This document shows, in pieces, positions 9,443 through 17,712 of a stretch of 64,000 bases of DNA. The stretch spans positions 5,518,001 through 5,582,000 of the forward strand of contig NZ_CP047385.1 in assembly GCF_000807775.2 (NCBI RefSeq). The letters run 5' to 3'. The notes under the pieces are model-generated. The model did not search any database. It was not told the origin of the DNA and was given only the letters and a program-made list of their open reading frames with translations. This stretch comes from Pandoraea fibrosis. Lineage in GTDB: Bacteria; Pseudomonadota; Gammaproteobacteria; Burkholderiales; Burkholderiaceae. Position numbers and translations under genes: made by a program. Positions within the stretch are counted from its first letter, which is position 1. Each line of letters opens with the position of its first letter.

Positions 9443-10645
9443 TTACTTCGGGAGCTTGCAGGTCGATTCCGCCTCGGTCGTGAACGCCTTCTCGCCCGGG
9501 ATCGTTGCGACAACCTTGTAGTAGTCCCACGGTGCCTTCGATTCCGCCTTCGACTTCACTTGCATCAGGTACATGTCGTGGACCATCGTGCCGTCCTTTC
9601 GGATGTAGCCCTTGCTGAACATGTCGTCGATCTTGATCTTGTGCAGTTGCTCCATGACCTTGTCGGCATCGGTGGTGCCGGCGGCCTGGACTGCCTTCAG
9701 ATAGGTCGTCGTGGCCGAATAGTCGCCGGCCTGCAGGCTCGACGGCATCTTCTTCATCTTGTCGAAGTAACGCTTGGCGAAGGCACGGGTCTTCTCGTCC
9801 TTGTCCCAGTACCAGCTATCGGTCAGGTACATGCCCTCGGTGTTATCCAGACCGAGCGAGTGAATGTCGTTGATGAACACGAGCAGACCGGCGATCTGCA
9901 TCTTGCCCTTGATACCGAATTCCTTCGCGGCCTTGATCGCATTGATGGTGTCGCCACCGGCATTGGCCAGACCCAGCACTTGCGCGCCCGAGGACTGAGC
10001 CTGCAGCAGATACGACGAGAAGTCCGACGCCGAGAGCGGGTGACGTACCTGCCCCTTCACGGTGCCGCCATTGGCCTTGACCACATCGGCCGTGGCCTTC
10101 TCCAGCGCGTGACCGAAGGCATAGTCGGCCGTCAGGAAGAACCACGACTTGCCGCCCGCCTTGACGACGGCCGAGCCCGTGCCGCGCGCCAGCGCGACGG
10201 TGTCATACGCGTAGTGCACGCCATACGGCTGGCACTGATCGTTGGTCAGGGCGTCCGAGCCGGCGCCAACGTTGATGTAGACCTTCTTCTTCTCGGCGGA
10301 GACCTTGTTCATCGCCAGACCGGTACCCGAGTTGGTACCGCCGATGAGCATGTCGACACCGCCACGATCGAACCATTCGCGCGCCTTCGACGCGGCGACG
10401 TCCGCCTTGTTCTGGTGATCGGCGGTGACCAGTTCGACCGGCTTGCCGAGGACCTTGCCGCCGAAGTCGGCGATGGCCATCTTGATGGCTTCCGCCCCCC
10501 CTTGCCCGTCGATGTCGGTGTACAGGCCCGACATATCGGTAATGAAACCGATCTTCACCGAATTGCCATCGGCATGGGCCTGCGAGGCCATTGCCGCAAA
10601 ACCGAACGCAGCCGCAACGGCCAACGCTTTCATCCGCATCGTCAT
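9443..10645 (-). CDS. livK: Periplasmic substrate-binding protein (second Liv system)
   Basis: A 400-residue type I periplasmic binding protein with a signal peptide (MTMRMKALAVAAAFGFAAMA, cleavage near ASQAHA). The start at 10645 was chosen because GGAG lies 7 bases upstream; three nearby in-frame ATGs make the exact Met ambiguous by a few residues. The mature protein begins NSVKIGFITDMSGLYTDIDG, a form common in Burkholderiales ABC systems of unassigned substrate. It lies between livF2 and livH2, an unusual central position for the binding protein. Confidence 0.93.
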   Translation of the reverse strand: MTMRMKALAVAAAFGFAAMASQAHADGNSVKIGFITDMSGLYTDIDGQGGAEAIKMAIADFGGKVLGKPVELVTADHQNKADVAASKAREWFDRGGVDMLIGGTNSGTGLAMNKVSAEKKKVYINVGAGSDALTNDQCQPYGVHYAYDTVALARGTGSAVVKAGGKSWFFLTADYAFGHALEKATADVVKANGGTVKGQVRHPLSASDFSSYLLQAQSSGAQVLGLANAGGDTINAIKAAKEFGIKGKMQIAGLLVFINDIHSLGLDNTEGMYLTDSWYWDKDEKTRAFAKRYFDKMKKMPSSLQAGDYSATTTYLKAVQAAGTTDADKVMEQLHKIKIDDMFSKGYIRKDGTMVHDMYLMQVKSKAESKAPWDYYKVVATIPGEKAFTTEAESTCKLPK

Positions 10646-10715
10646 CTTCGTCTCCTTCGTGGATTGGATCGCCTGGGTCCATCGCCCGGAACATCGACGC
10701 TCCGGGTAGCTCACC

Positions 10716-11507
10716 TCATACGCCTAACAACTCGTGCAGCACCGGCATCTTCGTCTCCAGCTCCTGAGCGCCAAAGCGCTCCACGATCTTGCCGTGCTCC
10801 ATCACATAGAAGCGATCGGCCAGCGGAGCCGCAAAACGGAAATTCTGTTCCACCATCACGATGGTGTAGCCCCTCGCCTTGAGCGTGGTGATCATGCGCG
10901 CCAATGTCTGCACGATCACCGGTGCAAGACCTTCGGAGATCTCGTCGAGCAGCAACAGGTTGGCGCCCGTGCGCAGAATGCGCGCCACGGCCAGCATTTG
11001 CTGCTCGCCACCCGACAGACGCGTGCCCTGACTGTGGCGCCGCTCCTTCAGGTTGGGGAACATGTCGTAGATCTCGTCGAGCGACATGCCGCGCCCACCG
11101 TCGTCGCGACGATTGCCGCTCATGCCGATATATGGCGGCAGCAGCAGGTTTTCCTCACATGACAGGCTCGCGAAAATACCGCGCTCTTCGGGGCAATAGC
11201 CCACGCCGTGATGCGCGACCTTGTACGTCGGCAAGTGAATGGTTTCTTCGCCGCCGATGCGGATCGACCCCTGACGCTGTCCGGTCAGGCCCATGATGGC
11301 GCGCAGTGTCGTGGTGCGTCCGGCGCCATTGCGCCCGAGCAGCGTGACGACTTCGCCACGCCCCACCGTCAGGTCCACGCCGTGCAGGATGTGCGATTCG
11401 CCGTACCAGGCCTGAAGTCCTTCGACTTCGAGTGCCGGGATGTTCGCGTTGCCCTTGCCGTTACCGTTACCGTTGCCGCCCCCATTCCCGTACATAACCG
11501 TCCTCAC
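10716..11507 (-). CDS. livF: LivF-type ATPase with Arg replacing the Walker A Lys
   Basis: ATP-binding subunit of the second Liv system, 263 residues from the GTG at 11507, which overlaps the livG2 stop as GTGA and has GGGAG 7 bases upstream. An ATG at 11495 with GAGG upstream is an equally possible start. The N-terminus carries a Gly-Asn-rich run (about residues 7-22) coded by repeated GGTAAC-like codons. The signature LSGGEQQM, Walker B LLLLDEIS and the H-loop region are intact, although the H-loop position reads MVEQNFRF as in other LivF. The P-loop reads GRNGAGRTTT: residue 64 is Arg (CGC), not the catalytic Lys. The same substitution may be fixed in this subfamily; ATPase activity cannot be assumed. 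Confidence 0.92.
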   Translation of the reverse strand: MRTVMYGNGGGNGNGNGKGNANIPALEVEGLQAWYGESHILHGVDLTVGRGEVVTLLGRNGAGRTTTLRAIMGLTGQRQGSIRIGGEETIHLPTYKVAHHGVGYCPEERGIFASLSCEENLLLPPYIGMSGNRRDDGGRGMSLDEIYDMFPNLKERRHSQGTRLSGGEQQMLAVARILRTGANLLLLDEISEGLAPVIVQTLARMITTLKARGYTIVMVEQNFRFAAPLADRFYVMEHGKIVERFGAQELETKMPVLHELLGV

Positions 11508-12283
11508 CCGTGGGCTCCCTGCATTTCACCGTCCGCGGTGCCCATATAGGCTTCCATCACCTGCGGATTCTTCGAGACTTCGTGATATGGCCCCTCGGCG
11601 AGCACCTCGCCGCGCTGAAGCACAGTGATGGTGTCGGAGATGCCCGCGATCACGTTCATGTTGTGCTCGACCATCAGGATCGTGCGGCCTGCCGACACCT
11701 TCTTGATGAGGGCTGTCACGCGATCGACGTCTTCGTGGCCCATGCCTTGCGTGGGTTCGTCGAGCAGCATTAGTTCGGGCTCCATAGCAAGCGTGGTTGC
11801 GATTTCGAGCGCGCGCTTGCGGCCGTATGGCAGCTCCACGGTCAGCGTATGGGCGAATTCGGTGAGACCGACCTCGGCGAGCAATGCCATCGCGCGTTCG
11901 TCGAGCTTGCGCAACGTGCGGCTGCTGCTCCAGAAGTGGAACGCGGTGCCCAGGTTGCGCTGCAGACCGATGCGCACGTTCTCGAGCACGGTGAGGTGCG
12001 GGAACACGGCCGAGATCTGAAACGAACGGATGATGCCGCGTCGTGCAATTTGCGCAGGCGCTTCGCGGGTGATGTCGTCACCGTTGAAGGTAATCGTTCC
12101 CGCGCTGGGGACCAGGAACTTGGTGAGCAGGTTGAAGCAAGTGGTCTTGCCTGCGCCATTCGGTCCGATGAGTGCATGAATGGTGCCGCGCGCAACGCGC
12201 AGGTCGACCCCGTTCACGGCGGTGAAGCCACGAAACTCTTTCGTGAGTCCGCGGGTTTCGAGAATGTAATCGTTGTTCGCCAT
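11504..12283 (-). CDS. livG: LivG-type ATPase (second Liv system)
   Basis: First gene of the second Liv operon, 259 residues from the ATG at 12283 (AGGAG three bases upstream; a 53-residue in-frame extension has no LivG character). Walker A GPNGAGKTT is intact, the signature is the LivG variant LPYGRKRALEIATTLA, and Walker B is LMLLDEPTQGMG. As its partner LivF2 has an altered P-loop, LivG may carry the competent ATP site. The stop overlaps the livF2 start by four bases. Confidence 0.94.
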   Translation of the reverse strand: MANNDYILETRGLTKEFRGFTAVNGVDLRVARGTIHALIGPNGAGKTTCFNLLTKFLVPSAGTITFNGDDITREAPAQIARRGIIRSFQISAVFPHLTVLENVRIGLQRNLGTAFHFWSSSRTLRKLDERAMALLAEVGLTEFAHTLTVELPYGRKRALEIATTLAMEPELMLLDEPTQGMGHEDVDRVTALIKKVSAGRTILMVEHNMNVIAGISDTITVLQRGEVLAEGPYHEVSKNPQVMEAYMGTADGEMQGAHG

Positions 12284-12885
12284 GTCTCCTGCCACATTCC
12301 TGGTTGGCGGTGCGAGGCAGGTATGCGCCACGGCACCATCGTCTGTGACAACCGCAAGGCAGGCAGATGACGCTCTGGTTTGCGTCGTCGGCGAGATGCC
12401 CCGCGTCCCGCACGTGGCGCCGAATTCTTGGTTCGGTCGCACATAGGGAATCGTTATTGTGTGTGGTTTGCTGCAACGCGATCATTGGGATTTGCACTTA
12501 GCTTCGCAGCCCCGGAAACACGCATGCTCACACGTGTTTCAGAACGTTCGGTCACATGCTTCATAGATGCCCGCAGCCCTTATGGCACAAGGCTTTTGCG
12601 GCACACGCAAATGCGCGGTCGATAGCTTTTTGCGATGAGCTTTCGTCGTTCGCGCAACCGACATTAGGTATTACTACGTAAGTTTTTGGCGACTTGTCCG
12701 GAATTCCGGAAGTCGCCATCGGCATTCCCGTTCGCTTTTTGACTTCGTCTTTTCGGTGCCGGGCCCAAATGCGGCAAGAAATCAGAAATTCTCCAAAGTC
12801 CTTTCCCCCATTCTCGTGCCACGATTTTTCAACCGCCATCGGCATGACAAGGTTGGCGTTCGGCTAACGATCCAGGGAGAGAAAA
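12284..12885. other. Gap at the left edge of the AT-richer cassette
   Basis: No gene is supported in these 602 bases. Base composition falls visibly from the GC-rich liv operon toward the AT-richer cassette starting at 12886. The gap must hold the promoters of livG2 (minus) and of the cassette (plus), and contains the inverted repeat at 12688-12717. No integrase, tRNA or insertion-sequence remnant is visible. Confidence 0.6.
12688..12717. repeat. Inverted repeat upstream of the PhyH cassette
   Basis: Arms GGCGACTT (12688-12695) and AAGTCGCC (12710-12717) flank the perfect palindrome CCGGAATTCCGG (12698-12709), with two unpaired bases (GT) on the left. It can fold into a long hairpin, but no T run follows on either strand, so it looks like an operator or structured leader element rather than a terminator. 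Confidence 0.6.
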
Positions 12886-13662
12886 ATGAGCCAGGAATTC
12901 GTTTACCAGTTCGATATCAATGGCTATATCGTTATTCCCGCAGCGATACCTCAACCTCATCTTCAACGCCTGCAAAAATACTGGTGCAAGAACCTTATCG
13001 GGCACCCACTACACGACGTAAATTTCGACTGGGGCGACGATTGGCGCGGCCTTATCGATATTGAATCCGTCTATTCGTTCCTGGATATCGTCTACAGATC
13101 GAAATTTCGACTGGACCATATGTTTTGTGCCGATGAGCGCTTCGTCAGCAGCGGCGGCCAACTGCACCATCAGGCAGACATGTTCGACGAAGGCATCTAT
13201 TACTGGGTGCGAAATCGACGCATTCACAGCGGCCTTGTCGCGGTTCAATACGCAATCTCGGACATCGGGGCAACGACGAACCACTTCTGCTGCATTCCCG
13301 GGTCACATCGGGCCAACTTCCCGGTTCCGGACCGGTACCGAAACCTCTCGGAAAACCTGTTGCTACGCCACGTCTATCTCCAAGCCGGGGACGCCGTGGT
13401 CTTCTCTGAAGCACTCGTTCACGGAACCTTCAGAGTCGCAAACTCAGGCCCGAGGCGAAGCGTGTTCGCTAGGTACATGAACAATCACTCCTACTTTAGA
13501 AGACCTCCTGCACATCGCGATATCGCCTCCCTCCCCCCCACGCCAAACCATTCCGCATCATCTGAAGCACAAATCTTCTCAACCAGCGATTTGACGCCCA
13601 GGCAGCGGCAACTGGTCGTTGAACCTGCCTACGCGCGGGGCCACGCACCCGTAAGGAGCTAA
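12886..13662 (+). CDS. Phytanoyl-CoA dioxygenase (PhyH)-family protein
   Basis: A 258-residue protein of the Fe(II)/2-oxoglutarate-dependent PhyH superfamily, whose members hydroxylate small substrates. The recognisable core is GGQLHHQADMF, then the segment around GLVAVQYAISD, then FCCIPGSHRANFPVP, and the distal AGDAVVFSEALVHGTF followed by GPRRSVFARY, which would supply the second metal His and the 2-oxoglutarate Arg. The N-terminal YQFDINGYIVIP is the classic PhyH opening. The Shine-Dalgarno sequence AGGGAG lies 6 bases before the ATG. It is the first gene of a three-gene cassette, and its stop overlaps the ribosome-binding site of the next gene. Codons are AT-richer than in its neighbours, suggesting transfer. 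The substrate is unknown. Confidence 0.85.
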   Translation: MSQEFVYQFDINGYIVIPAAIPQPHLQRLQKYWCKNLIGHPLHDVNFDWGDDWRGLIDIESVYSFLDIVYRSKFRLDHMFCADERFVSSGGQLHHQADMFDEGIYYWVRNRRIHSGLVAVQYAISDIGATTNHFCCIPGSHRANFPVPDRYRNLSENLLLRHVYLQAGDAVVFSEALVHGTFRVANSGPRRSVFARYMNNHSYFRRPPAHRDIASLPPTPNHSASSEAQIFSTSDLTPRQRQLVVEPAYARGHAPVRS

Positions 13663-13668
13663 ACGAAT

Positions 13669-14883
13669 ATGGATCCAGTCAGCGTTAAAGCTGTCGTTCG
13701 GGGGCCTCAAGGAATCCTCTTCCTCAAAAATCCACGCAACGAACTTGAGTTGCCAGGAGGCAGACCCGACCATGGAGAAACGCTTGAATCCGCCTTGACT
13801 CGGGAAATGGAGGAAGAATGCGGCCTCAGCATCACCTCGGCGACTTACATGGGAAGTCAATCCTGCGAAATCGTACCTGGGAGGAGCGTTCTGCTCGTTT
13901 TCTTTTACTGCACGCTCCCTGAAGGTCGCCTCGTACTGAGCGACGAGCATACCGCCTACGAATGGGTCGATCTCGATGCCGAGCCGCCCCACAACATGCC
14001 GAGCGTCTATTGGGAATTCTGCACTCAGCTGAGAAGTGGCCACAATGCGTCGGAATACGCTGGCGCGGCACGGCCCGAATACCCCCTGCACACCGGAGAA
14101 GCAGACAGGCAACGGCTTATGGTCACTGCGCAGGTGTACAACGCCGCCACGACCGAGTTCCTACGAAAGTTCTTGCCGAAAACCGGCCGCATCCTTGAGG
14201 TCGGCTGCGGCCACGGACAAATCGCTCAATGGCTTGCCTCCAACGTCCCCGACGCCACTGTCATCGGTCTCGACAACGATGCTGACCAAATCTCCCTCGC
14301 CAGATCGGCCGCTACAGCACACGGAATCACCAATCTTTCCTTTCGAGTCGGCGATCTGAATGATCTGGCAAGTCTCTCTCAATTCGAAAAAAAATTCGAA
14401 CTCATAACCTGCCGGTTTACCCTCCTGCATATCGGGCAACGCCGCCCCGTTATAGAAGCACTACTCGATCTCTTAACGCCGTCCGGCATTTTGGTCGTCG
14501 AAGAGCCATCCCTCGGAAGCTTATTCTGCATGCCCCCCGTGGCAGGTTTCGAGCAAGCCAATGCGGCAATCAGCGCATATGGTGAAAGCAGAGGCGTCGA
14601 CTACGACTGCATCGAAGATATTTGGTCAATCGTCACGAAGATGAACGTCCAAATCAGGGATGCCAGATTCAGTCAACCCACCGTCTGGAAAAAGGAGCAC
14701 AAGGCGCTCGTCAAACTGTCATTTCAGCAGTTTTCGCCACAGCTCATTGCGCATGGAATACTCGAAAAGAATCAGGCGAGCCGTATCGAGCAGTCACTTG
14801 ATAACGAGTACATGGACGACCTTGTGATTTCCGGAGGATTGCGAACGTTGCAGGTTGCCCTGTCGGTCAAGGGGCGGCGGTGA
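13669..14883 (+). CDS. Nudix hydrolase - SAM methyltransferase fusion
   Basis: A 404-residue two-domain protein. Residues 1-120 are a Nudix domain with a fully canonical box (GX5EX7REUXEEXGU, Gly31 to Leu53: GRPDHGE, REMEEECGL), so it should cleave a nucleoside-diphosphate-linked compound. Residues about 150-400 are a class I SAM-dependent methyltransferase: motif I LEVGCGHGQ near 176-184, acidic LDND near 201-204, motif III-like GDLND, and post-I VVEEP. The ATG at 13669 has AGGAG inside the end of the upstream gene; the stop overlaps the next start. No break or frameshift lies between the domains. The substrate is unknown. The AT-richer codon use is shared with both neighbours. Confidence 0.88.
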   Translation: MDPVSVKAVVRGPQGILFLKNPRNELELPGGRPDHGETLESALTREMEEECGLSITSATYMGSQSCEIVPGRSVLLVFFYCTLPEGRLVLSDEHTAYEWVDLDAEPPHNMPSVYWEFCTQLRSGHNASEYAGAARPEYPLHTGEADRQRLMVTAQVYNAATTEFLRKFLPKTGRILEVGCGHGQIAQWLASNVPDATVIGLDNDADQISLARSAATAHGITNLSFRVGDLNDLASLSQFEKKFELITCRFTLLHIGQRRPVIEALLDLLTPSGILVVEEPSLGSLFCMPPVAGFEQANAAISAYGESRGVDYDCIEDIWSIVTKMNVQIRDARFSQPTVWKKEHKALVKLSFQQFSPQLIAHGILEKNQASRIEQSLDNEYMDDLVISGGLRTLQVALSVKGRR

Positions 14884-15722
14884 TGAGATTCAATGTCGAG
14901 TCGATTTCGCAAGGCATTTATCAGGATATTCCGTGTGAAGACGTCGTCGGATACCTTCAGCGTGAGCGCTCAATTCTTGCATGGGCCATTGACGGCGCAT
15001 CCACGCTCACCGAATCGCCATTCGCGACTTTCGATGGCATCTCAGATGCGGGATGGTTTGCACGAAGACTGGCCGACTTGCTGCGACAGCTCGATACCGC
15101 CGCCTTCTGCAAATCGACACTGCGTGATGGCCTGAATATGCTTCGACAAGCGTATTGTGCCGCGTCGAAACGCATCCCGCCCCTGGAAGAATGGCCGGTG
15201 GCAGCAGCCACCATCGTCGAAATAGATTGCAGCGTTGGCACAACGTTGACGCTCTCCATCTATCGTTATGCGGACTGCTTTGACCTGATTCATCAGGGGG
15301 CGCTCCCCCCTTCAAACCGAGACAAACCATCGGCGCCACAATGTCCGTCCTATGACCCATGGAAGCCCTGCTCAGGTTTCCGAGGACAACCCCTCGAGCA
15401 ATTACGACAACGAAGGCGCCAACAGCAGCGAAACGAATTGAGTACCGCACTCACGTTAAACCCGATAAGTGCCCTGAACGCCACGGAAGCACATCTGACA
15501 ATCGGCACGCCTGCTCACATTCTCCTTGGCACCGATGGCCTCGCACGTGTATGGGAAACATACCATCTGATGCCCCGGGAGCAAGCCATACCATTGATCG
15601 CAAGAACCGGGTTATCCACACTGCTCAAGATCCTGAGAGATCACGAGGCAACGATCCCTGCCGGCCAGACGAGCGACAAAAGAAGAGACGACGCTAGCGG
15701 CATCTCCATCTCTCTTCTTTAG
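14880..15722 (+). CDS. PP2C-like protein phosphatase
   Basis: A 280-residue protein with the spaced motifs of metal-dependent PP2C phosphatases: Cys-Glu-Asp near 19-21 in the position of the first metal site, AWAIDGAS (Asp38-Gly39), HILLGTDGLARVWE for the TDG motif, and a C-terminal DDASGIS (Asp270-Asp271) matching the D-D/N-x-T motif. The sequence is otherwise divergent, with an Arg/Gln-rich insert near 175-185. The start is GTG at 14880 (GTGA overlap with the Nudix-methyltransferase gene) or the next codon, ATG at 14883. No kinase partner is encoded nearby, so the target may be a small phosphate ester or the cassette's own product. Confidence 0.8.
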   Translation: MMRFNVESISQGIYQDIPCEDVVGYLQRERSILAWAIDGASTLTESPFATFDGISDAGWFARRLADLLRQLDTAAFCKSTLRDGLNMLRQAYCAASKRIPPLEEWPVAAATIVEIDCSVGTTLTLSIYRYADCFDLIHQGALPPSNRDKPSAPQCPSYDPWKPCSGFRGQPLEQLRQRRRQQQRNELSTALTLNPISALNATEAHLTIGTPAHILLGTDGLARVWETYHLMPREQAIPLIARTGLSTLLKILRDHEATIPAGQTSDKRRDDASGISISLL

Positions 15723-15766
15723 AAACCAGCGTCGCCGTCGTCGAGCAACCTACCCTCGCACCTTCA

Positions 15767-17401
15767 TCACCGCCTGGCTTTGCGTGCCGCACGAATCATG
15801 TCGCTCGCGCGCTCGGCAATCATGATCGTCGGCGAGTTCGTGTTGCCCGAGGTGATCACCGGCATGACGGACGCATCGACCACTCGCAGGTTCTGCACAC
15901 CACGCACGCGCAACTGCGCGTCGACAACAGCATCGGGATCGTCGGCGCGACCCATGCGGCAGGTGCCGACCGGATGGAAGATCGTCGTGCCAATCTCGCC
16001 CGCCGCCCGCATCAGGTCTTCATCGCTCTGAAACGCGGGGCCCGGCAGATATTCACGCGGCTCGTAACGCGCAAATGCGGGTGCGCCCACGATACGACGC
16101 GTCAACTTGATGGCATCCGCCGCCACGCGCAAGTCCGCTTGCGTCGACAGATAGTGCGGTGCGATGTTCGGCGCAACGCGTGCATCCGGCGATGTCAGAT
16201 GCACATTGCCGCGCGACGTCGGTCGCAGATTGCACACCGACGCCGTGAACGCATTGAATTTGTGCAACGGCTCGCCGAAGCGATCGAGCGATAACGGCTG
16301 TACGTGATATTCGAGATCGGGACGCGTCATGTCGTCGCGACTGCGGGCGAACGCTCCCAATTGCGAGGGCGCCATGCTCATCGGCCCGCGCTGCGCGAAC
16401 GCGTATTGCATGCCGATCTTGAGCTTGCCGAGCCAACTGTTGGCCGTGAGATTCAGTGTCGTGACGCCGCGCAGTTTGTACACCGTGCGCAATTGCAGAT
16501 GGTCCTGAAGGTTCTCGCCAACCCCCGGCAGATCGGCGACGACATCGATACCGAAACCCCGCAGACGCTCGCCATTGCCGATGCCCGAAACCTCGAGCAA
16601 ATGCGGCGAATTCACCGCGCCCGCCGCAAGAATCACCTCGGCGAGCGCAAGCGCCGTGAAGTCTTCGTTGCCGCCACGATAGGCCACGCCAGTGCAACGC
16701 GTGCCCTCGAACATCAGGCGGCTCACACTCGCGCCCGTGATCACCGTCAGATTCGGTCGCTGCGAAGCCGGGCGCAAGAAGCCTTTCGCCGCACTCCAGC
16801 GCACACCGCGTCGCTGGTTCACTTCGAAATAGCCAATGCCGAAGTTGTCACCTCGATTGAAGTCGTCGGTCTTGGGAATGCCGACCTGCTCGGCGGCGTC
16901 GGCGAACGAGTCGAGCACTCGCCACGACAGACGCTGTTTCTCGACGCGCCACTCGCCACCGCTTCCGTGAAACTCGGTGCTGCCCTTGTAGTGATCCTCG
17001 CTGCGCTTGAACAGCGGCAGCACGTTGTCCCACCGCCAGCCGTCGTCGCCCGTCGCGTCGGCCCACACGTCGTAGTCCTCGCGCTGACCGCGCATATAGA
17101 TCATGCCGTTGATCGACGAACTCCCGCCCAGCACCCGGCCACGCGGATACGCAAGCGAGCGGCCGCCGAGCCCCGCCTCCGGCTGCGTGCGATACAACCA
17201 GTCCGTGCGCGGATTGCCGATGCAATAGAGATAGCCGACGGGGATGTGAATCCAGTGGTAGTCGTCCTTGCCGCCCGCTTCGAGCAACAGCACGTTGACG
17301 TCGGGGTCCTGCGTGAGCCGATTGGCCAGCACGCATCCGGCCGAGCCGGCCCCCACGATGATGTAATCGAAGCTTTCCTGCTTCGCTGCCTGCTTGCTCA
17401 T
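15767..17401 (-). CDS. GMC-family FAD-dependent oxidoreductase
   Basis: A 544-residue glucose-methanol-choline oxidoreductase resembling choline and alcohol dehydrogenases. The N-terminal dinucleotide fold YIIVGAGSAGCVLANRL is followed by the GMC signatures GRVLGGSSSINGMIYMRG and GAVNSPHLLEVSGIG, and the C-terminal active-site region TIFHPVGTCRMG supplies the catalytic His; the second site His/Asn is in SGNTNSPT. The start at 17401 (MSKQAAKQ) removes ten basic residues of the longer frame. It is divergent from a LysR gene with about 310 bases between them, so that regulator probably controls it. The alcohol substrate is unknown. Confidence 0.92.
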   Translation of the reverse strand: MSKQAAKQESFDYIIVGAGSAGCVLANRLTQDPDVNVLLLEAGGKDDYHWIHIPVGYLYCIGNPRTDWLYRTQPEAGLGGRSLAYPRGRVLGGSSSINGMIYMRGQREDYDVWADATGDDGWRWDNVLPLFKRSEDHYKGSTEFHGSGGEWRVEKQRLSWRVLDSFADAAEQVGIPKTDDFNRGDNFGIGYFEVNQRRGVRWSAAKGFLRPASQRPNLTVITGASVSRLMFEGTRCTGVAYRGGNEDFTALALAEVILAAGAVNSPHLLEVSGIGNGERLRGFGIDVVADLPGVGENLQDHLQLRTVYKLRGVTTLNLTANSWLGKLKIGMQYAFAQRGPMSMAPSQLGAFARSRDDMTRPDLEYHVQPLSLDRFGEPLHKFNAFTASVCNLRPTSRGNVHLTSPDARVAPNIAPHYLSTQADLRVAADAIKLTRRIVGAPAFARYEPREYLPGPAFQSDEDLMRAAGEIGTTIFHPVGTCRMGRADDPDAVVDAQLRVRGVQNLRVVDASVMPVITSGNTNSPTIMIAERASDMIRAARKARR

Positions 17402-17712
17402 TCCCGCATGTCTCCGTCGATGGCGCGGCACTCGCCATGGTGCGGTGCCGGCTCTGGTGCGGCACCCGACTGGGGTGGACTGTCGCCCACCGCTCCGGGT
17501 TCATTTTGTCCGCGACGCCGCAATATCAGCATCGCTCATGTTGATTCCCCCGACTCACGCCTGCCCGCTATTTGCCCGGCAGCACGTACCCCGGCAACAC
17601 CAAGCGTACTGCGGGACACCGAGGCAAGCCAATGAGAAATTATCAAAAGCAATATAAGATCGCCTTATGTTGCCCGGCCACCCATCGGGCAGCGCCTGCT
17701 CACGGCCGTCTC
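17402..17712. promoter_or_regulatory. Divergent control region between GMC oxidoreductase and LysR gene
   Basis: About 311 bases without a gene. A palindrome with arms CAANATAAG (17650-17658) and CTTATNTTG (17664-17672), spaced by five bases, contains the T-N11-A shape of LysR binding sites and ends about 40 bases before the lysR start. It is the likely autoregulatory and activator site for both genes. Confidence 0.6.

Noticed and set aside
11440..11495. Gly-Asn run at the LivF2 N-terminus as a frameshift or repeat-slippage artefact
   Set aside because: The frame stays open and in phase with a start and ribosome-binding site, so it is recorded as low-complexity sequence only.
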